Source: JAFECT01 sp964432415 (GTDB taxonomy: Bacteria; Pseudomonadota; Alphaproteobacteria; Caulobacterales; Caulobacteraceae). Taken from it: DNA of 64,000 nt. The notes under the pieces are model-generated. The model was not told the DNA's origin. It saw nothing but the letters and a program-made list of their open reading frames with translations, and ran no database searches. How positions within the stretch are numbered: the first letter of the stretch is position 1; each line of letters opens with the position of its first letter. The translations under genes were made by a program, and so were the position numbers. Location: the NCBI GenBank assembly GCA_964432415.1, contig CAYSNW010000005.1, positions 1-64,000 of the forward strand, read 5' to 3'. Below, piece by piece: positions 35,239-44,151 of this stretch.

Positions 35239-36561
35239 TTAGTCGATGGTTTTGAGAACGTCGCGCAGGGTCTCGATCATGAAGTCGAGGTGGGTCTCGC
35301 CCGCGATCAGCGGCGGGCAGAGCGCGATGGTGTCGCCTGTGGTGCGGATCAGCAGGCCCCGCTCGTAGCACTTCAGGAAGGCCTCGAAGGCGCGCTTGGT
35401 CGGCTGGCCCTCGACGCCCTGCAGCTCCACCGCCCCGATCAGGCCGAGATTGCGGATGTCGATGACGTGGCGGCTGCCCTTCAGCGAGTGGATGGCGTCC
35501 TGCCAGTATTCCGCCAGGCCCGCGGCGCGGGTCATCAGCCCCTCGCGCTCGAAGATGTCCAGCGTCGCCAGCGAGGCGGCGCAGGCGGCCGGAATGGCCG
35601 AGAAGGTGTAGCCGTGCAGGAACTCGATGGCGTTGGGCGGGCCCTGCATGAAGGTCTCGTAGACCTTCTTCTGGGCGAAGACGGCGCCCATGGGGATGAC
35701 GCCGTTGGTGATAGCCTTGGCGGTGGTGACGATGTCGGGCTCGACGTCGAAGTACTGGGCCGCGAAGGGCGTGCCCAGGCGCCCGAAGCCGGTGATAACC
35801 TCATCGAAGATCAGAAGAATACCGTGCTTGTCACAGATTTCGCGAAGTCTTTTCAGATAACCCTTCGGCGGGATCAGCACCCCGGCGGAACCCGCCACGG
35901 GCTCCACGATCACCGCGGCGATGGTAGAGGGATCGTGCAGGTCGCACAGCCGCTGCAGGTCGTCGGCCAGCTCGGCGCCGTGCTCGGGCTCGCCCTTGGA
36001 GAACAGGTTGGCCTCGAGGCCGTGGGTGTGGCGGATGTGGTCGACGCCGGTGACCAGCGCCCCGAACATCTTGCGGTTGGCGACCATGCCGCCCACCGAC
36101 ATGCCGCCCAGATTGACCCCGTGATAGCCCTTCTCGCGCCCGATCAGGCGCACCCGCTGACCCTCGCCGCGGATGCGGTGATAGGCGATGGCCATCTTCA
36201 GGGCGGTCTCCACCGACTCCGATCCGGAGTTGGTGAAGAAGACGTGGTTCAGATCGCCCGGCGCCAGGTTGGCCAGCCGGTCGGCCAGCTCGAAGGCCTT
36301 GTAGTGGCCCATCTGGAAGGCGGGGGAATAGTCGAGCTCGGTCAGCTGGTCGGAGACGGCCTTCGCGATCTCGGGGCGGTTGTGGCCGGCAGCGCAGCAC
36401 CACAGGCCGGAGACCCCGTCCAGCACGTCACGCCCGTCGGCGGTCTTGTAATACATGCCCTGGGCGCCGACGAAGATGCGCGGCTCCGCCTTGAACTGGC
36501 GGTTGGCCGTGAACGGCATCCAGTAGGCTTCGAGGCTGTTGGGTTTGACCGGCTTGTTCAA
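35239..36561 (-). CDS. class III PLP aminotransferase, probable beta-alanine:pyruvate type
   Basis: The 440-residue enzyme is a fold-type I class III aminotransferase. Features are YWMPFTANRQFKAEPR near the N-terminus, the GSESVETALKMA and YHGVNLGG segments for PLP phosphate and ring, LIFDEVITGFGRLG with the PLP-binding Asp, and Lys282 in TTAKAITNG. Close relatives use beta-alanine, beta-aminoisobutyrate or omega-amino acids with pyruvate. In this operon it would take the pathway product to malonic or methylmalonic semialdehyde. It lies 1 bp from the preA stop. Confidence 0.9.
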   Translation of the reverse strand: MNKPVKPNSLEAYWMPFTANRQFKAEPRIFVGAQGMYYKTADGRDVLDGVSGLWCCAAGHNRPEIAKAVSDQLTELDYSPAFQMGHYKAFELADRLANLAPGDLNHVFFTNSGSESVETALKMAIAYHRIRGEGQRVRLIGREKGYHGVNLGGMSVGGMVANRKMFGALVTGVDHIRHTHGLEANLFSKGEPEHGAELADDLQRLCDLHDPSTIAAVIVEPVAGSAGVLIPPKGYLKRLREICDKHGILLIFDEVITGFGRLGTPFAAQYFDVEPDIVTTAKAITNGVIPMGAVFAQKKVYETFMQGPPNAIEFLHGYTFSAIPAACAASLATLDIFEREGLMTRAAGLAEYWQDAIHSLKGSRHVIDIRNLGLIGAVELQGVEGQPTKRAFEAFLKCYERGLLIRTTGDTIALCPPLIAGETHLDFMIETLRDVLKTID

Positions 36562-36562
36562 C

Positions 36563-37834
36563 TCAGGCGACCTTCAACGGGTTGAGCGGGTGTTCGGGCC
36601 AGGTGACCTTGGGGCGGTCGTCGACGACGGCGACCATCTCGATGCAGCTCGAGACCGGGCAGACGTGCTGGCACAGGTTGCAGCCCACGCACTCGTCGTC
36701 GATCACCGTGAAGGTGCGCCCGCCGCCGGCCTTGGCGTCCATGCGGATGGCCTGGTGGGAGGTGTCCTCGCACGCGATGAAACAGCGGCCGCACTCGATG
36801 CAGCTGTCCTGGTCGATCCTGGCCTTGAGGTCGAAGTTCAGGTTCAGCTCGTTCCAGTCGACGGTGTTGCGCACCGCCTTGCCCTGGAAGTCGGCGATGG
36901 TGGCGTAGCCTTCCTCGTCCATGAAGTTGGACAGGCCCGCGATCATGTCCTCCACGATGCGGAAGCCGTAGAGCATCACCGAGGTGCAGACCTGCACCCC
37001 TGAGGCGCCCAGCGCGATGAACTCGGCCGCGTCCTTCCAGGTCGAGATGCCGCCGATGGCCGAGATCTCCAGGCCCCGAGTGTCCGGATCGCGCGCGATG
37101 GCCGAGACCATGTTCAGCGCGATCGGCTTCACCGCCGAGCCGCAGTAGCCGCCGTGGGTGCCGACGCCGTCGACCGTGGGGGTCGGCGCCATGGCCTTCA
37201 GGTCCACCGAGACGATGGAATTGACCGTGTTGATCAGGGACACGGCGTGGGCTCCGCCGCGGAGCGCCGCCTCGGCCGGGACCAGGATGTCGGTGATGTT
37301 GGGGGTCAGCTTGGTGAAGACGGGGATGTTCACCGCCTCGCGCACCCAGCGGGTGGTCTGCTCCACCATCTCGGGCACCTGGCCGATGGCCGAGCCCATG
37401 CCGCGCTCGCACATGCCGTGCGGGCAGCCGAGGTTGAGCTCGATGCCCTGGACCCCCGCATTGGCGATCTTGATGGCCAGTTCCTTCCAGGCCTGTTCGT
37501 CGATCGGCGCCATCAGCGAGCCGATGATCACCCGGTCGGGCCATTCGCGCCGCAGCTGCTCGATCTCTCTGAGGTTCTGCTCCAGCGGCCGGTCGGAGAT
37601 CAGCTCGATGTTGTTGATGCCGATGACGGCGCCGAGCGAATCCTTGTGCACGCCGTAGCGGCTGGACGCATTGACCACCGGCGGATCGACGCCCAGCGTC
37701 TTCCAGACCACCCCGCCCCAGCCGGCCGCGAAGGCGCGCTCGACGTTGTAGTACTTGTCCGAGGGCGGGGCCGAAGCCAGCCAGAACGGGTTGATCGAAT
37801 CCACGCCGCCGATGCGGCACCTCAGGTCGGCCAT
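36563..37834 (-). CDS. preA: NAD-dependent dihydropyrimidine dehydrogenase subunit PreA
   Basis: The 423-residue protein is a dihydroorotate-dehydrogenase-like FMN barrel with two C-terminal [4Fe-4S] sites. The barrel has INPFWLASAPPSDKYYNVERAF and NLGCPHGMCERGMGSA near residue 130, which carries the active-site Cys region, and VCTSVMLYG for FMN. The ferredoxin part shows CIECGRCFIAC and CVGCNLCQHVCPV. It reduces uracil and thymine to the 5,6-dihydro forms with electrons from PreT. Its start is 3 bp after the preT stop. Confidence 0.95.
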   Translation of the reverse strand: MADLRCRIGGVDSINPFWLASAPPSDKYYNVERAFAAGWGGVVWKTLGVDPPVVNASSRYGVHKDSLGAVIGINNIELISDRPLEQNLREIEQLRREWPDRVIIGSLMAPIDEQAWKELAIKIANAGVQGIELNLGCPHGMCERGMGSAIGQVPEMVEQTTRWVREAVNIPVFTKLTPNITDILVPAEAALRGGAHAVSLINTVNSIVSVDLKAMAPTPTVDGVGTHGGYCGSAVKPIALNMVSAIARDPDTRGLEISAIGGISTWKDAAEFIALGASGVQVCTSVMLYGFRIVEDMIAGLSNFMDEEGYATIADFQGKAVRNTVDWNELNLNFDLKARIDQDSCIECGRCFIACEDTSHQAIRMDAKAGGGRTFTVIDDECVGCNLCQHVCPVSSCIEMVAVVDDRPKVTWPEHPLNPLKVA

Positions 37835-37837
37835 GGC

Positions 37838-39181
37838 TCAGGCCCCTTTCAGATAACGGTCGCAGGCGTGGGCGGCGCGCTTGCCATCCTCCACCGCGCG
37901 TACGGTCAGGTCCTCGCCCGCATCGACGCAGTCGCCGCCGGCGAAGACGCCCGCGAGCGAGGTGGAATAGTCCTCGCCGATCTTCAGCTTGGAGCCGTGC
38001 ATCTCCAGCCCCATGACGGCGGCGGGGTCGAACTTCTGGCCGATGGCCTTGAGCACCATGTCGGCGCGCAGAACGAAGGGCTCGCCTTCGGGCATCAGCT
38101 GGCCGCGCAGCAGGCGCACGTCCTGGAACACCACACCTGAGACCATCTCGCCGCCCTCGATGGCGACGGGCGAGGCCCACAGGCGGATGTTGACGCCGTT
38201 CAGGCGCGCCAGGTCCCGCTCGAAGTCCGTGGCCCCCATCTCGGCCTCGCCGCGGCGGTAGACCAGGGTGACGTTGGGCACGCCCAGGCGCCTGGCCTGG
38301 ACGGCGGCGTCGATGGCGGTGTTGCCGCCGCCGATCACGATCACCTCGCGCCCGACCGGCAGGCGCGAGCGGTCTTCGGCCTGACGAACCGCGGCGATGA
38401 AGTCGAGCGCGTCGAACACACCCGGGATGTCCTCGCCGGGAATGTCGAGCTTCTTCGAGGTGGACAGGCCCAGGCCCAGGAACACAGCGTCGTGGTCGGC
38501 GCGCAGCTGGTGCATGGACAGATTGCCGCCCAGGATCTTGCCGTACTCGATGGAGATGCCGCCCACGCCCAGCACGAACTCGACCTCGCGGCGGGCGAAG
38601 TCGTCGGCCATCTTGTAGGCGGCCAGGCCGTATTCGTTCAGGCCGCCGGGCTTGGGCCGGGCCTCATAGATGGTCACCTCGTGACCCAGCAGGGCGGCGC
38701 GGTGGGCGAAGGCCAGGCCCGCGGGACCGGCGCCGACCACGGCCAGGGTCTTGCCGGTCGAGGGCGCGCGGGTGAACGGGTGCGGCGCTCCGGCCTCTGT
38801 CTGGTCGATCAGATGGTCAACAGCGTGGCGTTGCAGGGCGCCGATCTTGATCGGCTCTTCGCCGCGCTTGTGCATGACGCAGGACTGCTCGCACAGCACC
38901 TCGGTCGGGCAGGCGCGTCCGCAGGTGCCGCCCAGGATGTTGGAATCCAGGATGGTTAGGGCCGAACCCTTCAGGTTCTTGGTGCGGATCTGGTGGATGA
39001 AGGTCGGGATGTCGATCGAGGTCGGACAGGCCTGGATGCAGGGCGCGTCGTAACAGTAGAGGCAGCGTTCGGCCTCGATCGTCGCCTGCACCGTGTTCAG
39101 CGGCTCATGCAGGTCCGCGAAATTCGCTTCGATTTCGGCCGCGGTCGGAACCGCGCCGGCTTGAACTGACCTCAACGCCAT
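37838..39181 (-). CDS. preT: NAD(P)-dependent dihydropyrimidine dehydrogenase subunit PreT
   Basis: The 447-residue flavoprotein is similar to the small subunit of glutamate synthase and the N-terminal part of DPD. The N-terminal iron-sulfur part has CLYCYDAPCIQACP and GGTCGRACPTEVLCEQSC. The FAD dinucleotide motif is VVGAGPAGLAFAH near residue 150 and the NAD(P) motif is VIGGGNTAID near residue 290. It passes electrons from NAD(P)H to PreA. It is the first gene of an eight-gene operon running to 30487. The 166-bp upstream gap is divergent only with the end of the FkbM gene, so the operon promoter lies there; I see no convincing -35/-10 pair. Confidence 0.94.
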   Translation of the reverse strand: MALRSVQAGAVPTAAEIEANFADLHEPLNTVQATIEAERCLYCYDAPCIQACPTSIDIPTFIHQIRTKNLKGSALTILDSNILGGTCGRACPTEVLCEQSCVMHKRGEEPIKIGALQRHAVDHLIDQTEAGAPHPFTRAPSTGKTLAVVGAGPAGLAFAHRAALLGHEVTIYEARPKPGGLNEYGLAAYKMADDFARREVEFVLGVGGISIEYGKILGGNLSMHQLRADHDAVFLGLGLSTSKKLDIPGEDIPGVFDALDFIAAVRQAEDRSRLPVGREVIVIGGGNTAIDAAVQARRLGVPNVTLVYRRGEAEMGATDFERDLARLNGVNIRLWASPVAIEGGEMVSGVVFQDVRLLRGQLMPEGEPFVLRADMVLKAIGQKFDPAAVMGLEMHGSKLKIGEDYSTSLAGVFAGGDCVDAGEDLTVRAVEDGKRAAHACDRYLKGA

Positions 39182-39347
39182 CGGCGCCTATGACCCCCGT
39201 CTCAGCGCGCGTCCCCCGCGCGACTGTGCTGTATCGCCCCGTTGGAAGCGACACGAACCGGGGACAACGAACCAATCCGCGGGACGGGTCAAGCGGGTTG
39301 TGTGAAGCTTTTGTGACGGGTCTGGCGCGAAACGGGCGCAGGCCCGC

Positions 39348-40133
39348 TCAATCCGGCAGGAAGATGAAGTTGAAGACGTAGTCGGCCCGCGCCTTCGGGC
39401 TGCGGTGATGGCGCGCCAGGTCGATGCGTCCGAACGGGGTCAGGGCGCCGCGCACGAGGGCGTAGCAGCGGTAGCCGTGGGCGCAGATGTTGGCGACCAT
39501 GGTCTCCAGCGGCACCCGCGTGTGCTTCTCCTCGAGCTCGACCAGCAGGGTGGGGCGGTCGCGGGCCAGCAACCGGGCGGCGCCTTCCAGCACCTCCTGT
39601 TCGAAGCCCTCCACATCGATCTTGATGAAGCCGACGTTGGTCAGACCCAGGTCGTCGAGCCGCACCGCCGGCACCGACAGGGTCTGATGTTCGCCGCAGA
39701 CCTTCACGGCGCTGAGCGAGGCGCCCTGATTGGACCAGCCGCGCCGGGTGCGAGGCACCAGCAGCTGAGCCTGGCCCGAAACGTTGCTGAGCGCGACCTG
39801 ATGCAGGTGGACACGGCCCCTGGCCCAGCGCTCCAGCACCGCGAACAGCTTGGGCTGGGGCTCGAAGGCGTGGACCTCGGCGCTGTGCTTGAGCAGGGCG
39901 AAGGAATAGACGCCCTTGTTGGCGCCGATGTCGAGCGAGACGCGGTCGCGCCGCGCCAGCCAGGGGATCAGCTTCAGCTCGGCCTCGCCGTGGCGCAGGT
40001 TCTTGGCGAACAGGTAGCGGATATAGACGGCGGGCGGCACCAGCAGCTGCTTGGCGCGCTCTTCCAGCGACTGGGGCGGGGTCCAGGCCGGCGCGAGGCC
40101 CGGAAGGCTGATCGCCGATTGGTCTGCAGACAT
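39348..40133 (-). CDS. FkbM family SAM-dependent methyltransferase
   Basis: The 261-residue protein starts at ATG 40133 (MSADQS); another in-frame start 18 codons upstream is possible. The FkbM fold is shown by motif I VSLDIGANKGVYSFALL, the acidic loop VHAFEPQPKLFAVLERW and the FIKIDVEGFEQEVLEGA segment near residue 180, a family hallmark. FkbM members methylate hydroxyl groups of polyketides or sugars of surface polysaccharides. It stands alone on the minus strand between preT and MGMT; the acceptor is unknown. Confidence 0.88.
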   Translation of the reverse strand: MSADQSAISLPGLAPAWTPPQSLEERAKQLLVPPAVYIRYLFAKNLRHGEAELKLIPWLARRDRVSLDIGANKGVYSFALLKHSAEVHAFEPQPKLFAVLERWARGRVHLHQVALSNVSGQAQLLVPRTRRGWSNQGASLSAVKVCGEHQTLSVPAVRLDDLGLTNVGFIKIDVEGFEQEVLEGAARLLARDRPTLLVELEEKHTRVPLETMVANICAHGYRCYALVRGALTPFGRIDLARHHRSPKARADYVFNFIFLPD

Positions 40134-40299
40134 GGCCGGCGCGCTCCCGCAGAGGCGGGCGCGCAGGGGTGCGACCGGAACTGTCAAAATCGAGACGGAC
40201 AGTAGCAGGCTTTCGGTTCCTCCGCCAAAGACCGGTACCGGTCCGTTTTCATCGCAAGATCCGGGGAGCGGAGGCGGGGCCGGATGCTAGAATGGATTC

Positions 40300-40854
40300 A
40301 TGGCCGAGATTCATTTCGCCCTGTTCGAAACCGCCATCGGGACCTGCGGCCTGGCCTGGGGACCGAACGGTCTGGTGGGCGCCCGATTGCCCGATTCCGC
40401 CGGCGAGGCGCCGCGCCACGGCTTCACCCGCCGCATTCCCGACGCCGTGCCGGCCGAGCCGCCGCCGGAAGTGGCGCAGGTGATCCGACGCATCCAGGAC
40501 CTGCTGGCCGGCGGCAAGGACGATGATCTTCGCGACGTGGTGCTGGACCTCGACCGGGTGTCGGAGTTCCAGCGCCGGGTCTACGCCATCGCCCGCGCTA
40601 TCCCGCCCGGCGAGACCCGCACCTACGGCGAGATCGCGCGCCGCCTGGGCGACGACCCGCGCCTGGCCCGCGACGTGGGCGAGGCCATGGGCAAGAACCC
40701 CTGGCCGATCGTGGTGCCCTGCCACCGGGTGGTGGCGGCCGGCGGCAAGCTGGGCGGCTTCTCCGCGCCGGGCGGGTCGAGGACGAAGCTCAGGATGCTG
40801 CAGATCGAGGGCGCCGCGGCGGCCGGACCGCCGGACCTGTTCGGGGGGATGTGA
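40300..40854 (+). CDS. methylated-DNA--protein-cysteine S-methyltransferase
   Basis: The 184-residue protein has the MGMT/Ogt DNA-binding domain: FQRRVYAIARAIPPGETRTYGEIARRLG at about 90-117 and the active-site WPIVVPCHRVVAAGGKLGGFS with the acceptor Cys141. It directly removes O6-alkyl groups from guanine in DNA and is used up in the reaction. No Ada-type regulatory domain is fused to it, and no alkB or ada is adjacent. The start follows a short AT-rich region at 40260-40299 that may hold the promoter. Confidence 0.93.
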   Translation: MAEIHFALFETAIGTCGLAWGPNGLVGARLPDSAGEAPRHGFTRRIPDAVPAEPPPEVAQVIRRIQDLLAGGKDDDLRDVVLDLDRVSEFQRRVYAIARAIPPGETRTYGEIARRLGDDPRLARDVGEAMGKNPWPIVVPCHRVVAAGGKLGGFSAPGGSRTKLRMLQIEGAAAAGPPDLFGGM

Positions 40855-40909
40855 AGCGCTGGCGTGCGCAGGGCGGTGAGGGCAGGATGCCCCAAACCGG
40901 AGCCTTTGG

Positions 40910-41365
40910 ATGATCTCCCTCCTGCTGATGTTCGCCGCCGTCCACGGCGCCGATCCCGCCACCGAAATCCGCGCCCAGCGGGCGGCGTCCAATGCCGCCG
41001 TCGCCGCCCACGACTACGAACGGATGCGAAGTTTCTTCGCGCCGGACTACACCATCCTGCCGGGATCGCTGGGCAAGCCCCTGGACGTCGAGGGCTTCGC
41101 GCGGCGGCTGGGAGCAACCTTCAAGGATCCCACCTTCGTCACCTATGTGCGCACGCCTCGCACGGTCACCGCCTCGGCCAACGCCAAGCGGGCGGCGGAG
41201 AGCGGGACCTGGGTCGGGACCTGGCGCAAGCCGGACGGCCTGATGAAGCTGACCGGGGTCTACCAGGCCACCTGGGTTCCCCGCGACGGCCGTTGGGTGC
41301 TGCTCAACGAGGCCTTCGTCAGCCTGCGCTGCGCCGGCAGCAAGGCCTGCTCCGAGGTCGACTAG
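40910..41365 (+). CDS. exported NTF2-like (DUF4440-type) protein
   Basis: The 151-residue product has a short signal-like N-terminus (MISLLLMFAAVHGA). The mature part has the NTF2-like cone-fold pattern: an N-terminal helix EIRAQRAASNAAVAAHDYERM followed by FFAPDYTILPG and then strands ending GRWVLLNEAFVSLRC. NTF2-like proteins include isomerases, hydratases and binding proteins; no clear catalytic dyad is seen. There are two Cys near the C-terminus. It sits between MGMT and a GST in the same direction. Confidence 0.78.
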   Translation: MISLLLMFAAVHGADPATEIRAQRAASNAAVAAHDYERMRSFFAPDYTILPGSLGKPLDVEGFARRLGATFKDPTFVTYVRTPRTVTASANAKRAAESGTWVGTWRKPDGLMKLTGVYQATWVPRDGRWVLLNEAFVSLRCAGSKACSEVD

Positions 41366-41437
41366 GGACGACTGCTGACATCATGCTGTCAGCACCGCCG
41401 CCCCAGGATGCGATCGAAACCCGCTGAAGGAACCGCC

Positions 41438-42073
41438 ATGTCCGACGAACTCGTCTTCTACACCAACCCCATGTCCCGGGCCCGGATCGTGCGCTGGATG
41501 CTGGAGGAGGTGGGCCGGCCCTACCGCACCGAGGTGCTGGACTACGGCACGACCATGAAGGCGCCCGCCTACCTGGCGGTCAATCCGATGGGCAAGGTGC
41601 CGGCGATCAGCCACGGCGGCACGGTGGTCACCGAGGCCGGCGCCATCTGCGCCTACCTGGCCGACGCCTTCCCGGAGGCCGGCTTGGCGCCGGCGATCGG
41701 CGACACGGCGCGCGGGACCTATTTCCGCTGGATGTTCTTCGCCGCCGGGCCGGTGGAGGCGGCGGTTACGGCCAGGTCCATGGGCTGGACCGCGCCGCCC
41801 GAGAAGAAGGGCATGCTGGGCTTCGGCTCCTACGAGGACGTCATGGACGCGCTGGAGCTGGCCATCGGCGAGCGGGAATACCTGCTGGGCGACCGCTTCA
41901 GCGCCGCGGACGTCTATTTCGGCGCGCATATCGGCTGGGGGCTGATGTTCGGCTCCATCGAGAAGCGGCCGGCGTTCGAGCGCTATTCGGCGCGGCTGCA
42001 GGCGCGCCCCGCGGCGGTCAGGGCCCGCGAGATCGACGACGGCCTGATCGCGGCGGCCAAGGCGGCGGGCTAG
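41438..42073 (+). CDS. glutathione S-transferase family protein
   Basis: The 211-residue protein begins at ATG 41438 after a good AAGGA site. The thioredoxin-like domain begins ELVFYTNPMSRARIVRWMLEE with Ser11 as a candidate catalytic residue, and has VTEAGAICAYLAD with the Glu-Ala motif near residue 65. The helical C-terminal domain contains LLGDRFSAADVYFGA, the N-capping and hydrophobic-staple signature of GSTs. The stop shares a 12-bp palindrome (42070-42081) with the stop of the convergent M28 gene. Confidence 0.9.
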   Translation: MSDELVFYTNPMSRARIVRWMLEEVGRPYRTEVLDYGTTMKAPAYLAVNPMGKVPAISHGGTVVTEAGAICAYLADAFPEAGLAPAIGDTARGTYFRWMFFAAGPVEAAVTARSMGWTAPPEKKGMLGFGSYEDVMDALELAIGEREYLLGDRFSAADVYFGAHIGWGLMFGSIEKRPAFERYSARLQARPAAVRAREIDDGLIAAAKAAG

Positions 42074-42077
42074 GCGC

Positions 42078-43436
42078 CTAGGGCTTCTTGCCTTCGTTCC
42101 AGGCCGGGACGAAGTCACTGTTCACCAGCCATTTCACCGGCTCGACGAACGAAGCGATCACCTCGTTCATGTAGGGGAAATCCACATGGGCGAGGTCGTC
42201 GCTGGCGTCGTGGTAGGTGGGCGTCACGGCCCAGCCGCTGACCGTGTGGGCGACCACCCCCTGCAGGGCCAGTTCGTAGTTGTCGGAGCGCGTGAAGAAG
42301 TTCTGCTCGGGATAGAAGTCGGGTTCGATTTTCGCGCCGTGCTGGGCAAGCGTCGGGCCCAGGTTGGAGCGTTCCCAGCCGGTCATCATCAGGGCGTCGG
42401 GGTGCTTGGGATCCTTGGCCCCGATCATTTCGAACTCGAGGTTGGCCTTCAGGTCGGCCAGCGGTGTGGGCGTGTGGGAGCGGTAGAAGCTCGCGCCGAG
42501 ACCCCCTTCCTCCTCACAGCCGAACAGGGCGAAATAGACCGTGCGCCTGGGCTTCGCGCCGGCTCCCAGCATGCGGGCGAATTCCAGCACCGCCGCCGTT
42601 CCCGACGCGTCGTCGTTGGCGCCGTGGAAGATCACGCCGCCCCGCACGCCGAGATGATCGTAGTGGGCGCTCAGCAGCACCGCCTGCTGATCGGCGTCCG
42701 GCGCCGTGCCATGGATGACGCCCACCACATTGTTGGTGATGCGCACCATCGGGGGCGCATAGGTCGCCTCGAAGCTGATGGGGCTGCCGCCCGCCAGGGC
42801 GCGTAGCGGCGCCAGCGCCTCCGGCCTGACCACCAGGGTGAAGCCGCGGCTGGAACTCATCCTGCGGCCCTCGACCCCGACGACCTTGGTTTCGCTCCCG
42901 GCCGACACGGCGATCTCGTCCCAGTGTTCGATGATCGGCCCGAAGGCGGGCACGATCACCAGGGCCGCACCCTTGCTGATCAGAGCGCGCCGCACGCCAT
43001 CGTCGAACATGGGCACGTCGTAGAACACCACCTTGCCCTTCAAATCCGCCGGCGCCTTGGCAGGATCGGTGACGACGACCAGCTCGCCTTGGGCGGGGTG
43101 GACCCGGCCCAGCGCCGCAATCTCCTTGCCGACCGTCCAATGCACGCCCCCGGCGCTCAGCACGGCCGGCGCCGCGAGCACGGTGGTGTCGAGCTCCACC
43201 GGCTGCAGGTAGCCGTCCTTGAAGGCGGGCGCCGCGCCATAGCGCTTCAGTTCTCCGGCGATGTAGTCAGCTGCGGCATGTTCGTCCTGCGTCCCGCACT
43301 TGCGCCCTTTGAACGTGTCGTCGGCCAGGTGGGCCATGGTGGCCTTCACGCAGTCGGCGCAGACCGGCGCCGCGGCCATGGCCGCCGGCGGACAGGCCAG
43401 CGCCAGGGCGGCCATCAGGGCGAAAAGGGTACGCAT
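42078..43436 (-). CDS. M28 family zinc metallopeptidase with PA domain
   Basis: The 452-residue protein has a signal peptide (about 1-22). The N-terminal part carries a protease-associated (PA) domain with GKVVFYDVPMFDD and GAALVIVPAFG. The M28 metal residues are visible in order: His in LLSAHYDHLG, Asp in GANDDASGT, Glu-Glu in CEEEGGLG, a metal Glu/Asp region in NLEFEMIGAKD, and a final His in TYHDASDDLAHVDF. It is an aminopeptidase-type enzyme expected outside the inner membrane. It ends 4 bp from the convergent GST. Confidence 0.92.
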   Translation of the reverse strand: MRTLFALMAALALACPPAAMAAAPVCADCVKATMAHLADDTFKGRKCGTQDEHAAADYIAGELKRYGAAPAFKDGYLQPVELDTTVLAAPAVLSAGGVHWTVGKEIAALGRVHPAQGELVVVTDPAKAPADLKGKVVFYDVPMFDDGVRRALISKGAALVIVPAFGPIIEHWDEIAVSAGSETKVVGVEGRRMSSSRGFTLVVRPEALAPLRALAGGSPISFEATYAPPMVRITNNVVGVIHGTAPDADQQAVLLSAHYDHLGVRGGVIFHGANDDASGTAAVLEFARMLGAGAKPRRTVYFALFGCEEEGGLGASFYRSHTPTPLADLKANLEFEMIGAKDPKHPDALMMTGWERSNLGPTLAQHGAKIEPDFYPEQNFFTRSDNYELALQGVVAHTVSGWAVTPTYHDASDDLAHVDFPYMNEVIASFVEPVKWLVNSDFVPAWNEGKKP

Positions 43437-43521
43437 CGAACGCCATTTCTCAAAAATCGGCGCACAATTGCGCCAAAGCTCAGGCGAAAAGAGCCGGGAT
43501 CAGCGCCGGTGACAAGGGGCA

Positions 43522-44037
43522 TCAGTACGCTTGCTGGCCGATCACATTGCCCGGCGGGCTGTAGCGGCAGACCAGGTAGTCCATGCCCCCGCCGCTGGCG
43601 AGGCCGCAGCCGACCTCGGTGGTCTCGCGCCAGACCATCTGGCTGTAGTGGCCGATGTCGTGCCAGGAGCCGGTGCGGCTGACATTGGGGAAGACGCCGG
43701 GGCGGTACAGGCGCCCCTCGTCCGACCAGAAGCCGACCAGGGCGTCGAGGCCGAAGTAGCCCGCCGTGCCGGTCGCCAGGTTCTCGCCCTGGCCTGGACG
43801 GGCGGCGTTGTCGGAGTGGCGCATCTCACCGATCTCCGCGAGGTGGCGGGCCCAGCTGGCCGCTTCCTCGGCCAGGTCGGCGTTCCAGCTCAGGGCCGGC
43901 ACGCCCACCGCGGCGCGCGCCCGGTTGTGGGCGTCGAGAATTCGCGCCACGAAGGGATCACGCGACGCGGGCTGCGCGACGGCGCTCGGCGCGGCGAGAA
44001 CGGCGGCGACGATCAGCAGGGCGCGAAGGCCTGTCAT
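43522..44037 (-). CDS. exported CAP-domain (SCP/PR-1-like) protein
   Basis: The 171-residue product (from the ATG at 44037; a second in-frame ATG at 44058 adds 7 residues) has a signal peptide ending PSAVAQ-P. The CAP domain follows: ARILDAHNRARAAVGVPALSWNADLAEEAASWARHL with the first His, GENLATGTAG with the conserved Glu, VGFWSDEG, GHYSQMVWRETTEVGCG with the second His and Glu/Gln patch, and YLVCRYSPPGNVIG at the end. CAP proteins bind lipids or act as toxins or adhesins in eukaryotes; the bacterial role is unclear. It is divergent from deoB. Confidence 0.9.
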   Translation of the reverse strand: MTGLRALLIVAAVLAAPSAVAQPASRDPFVARILDAHNRARAAVGVPALSWNADLAEEAASWARHLAEIGEMRHSDNAARPGQGENLATGTAGYFGLDALVGFWSDEGRLYRPGVFPNVSRTGSWHDIGHYSQMVWRETTEVGCGLASGGGMDYLVCRYSPPGNVIGQQAY

Positions 44038-44151
44038 GCCCGTTTTCTGGACCTCCATGGCGACCAGAATGGGGCGAAGGAGACGCCCCCGAGGTTGCCC
44101 CCATGCCCCCGACCGTGATTTACAGCGTTTTTGACGAGGAGCAGCGCGAAC

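Noticed and set aside
39182..39347. Possible TTGACC -35 (minus strand, 39287-39292) for the pyrimidine operon.
   Set aside because: No acceptable -10 element lies 16-18 bp downstream on the minus strand, so the promoter call is not supported.
42070..42081. 12-bp palindrome CTAGGCGCCTAG holding both stop codons of convergent genes.
   Set aside because: Two facing TAG stops over a GCGCC core give this symmetry easily; it is too short for a confident terminator call.
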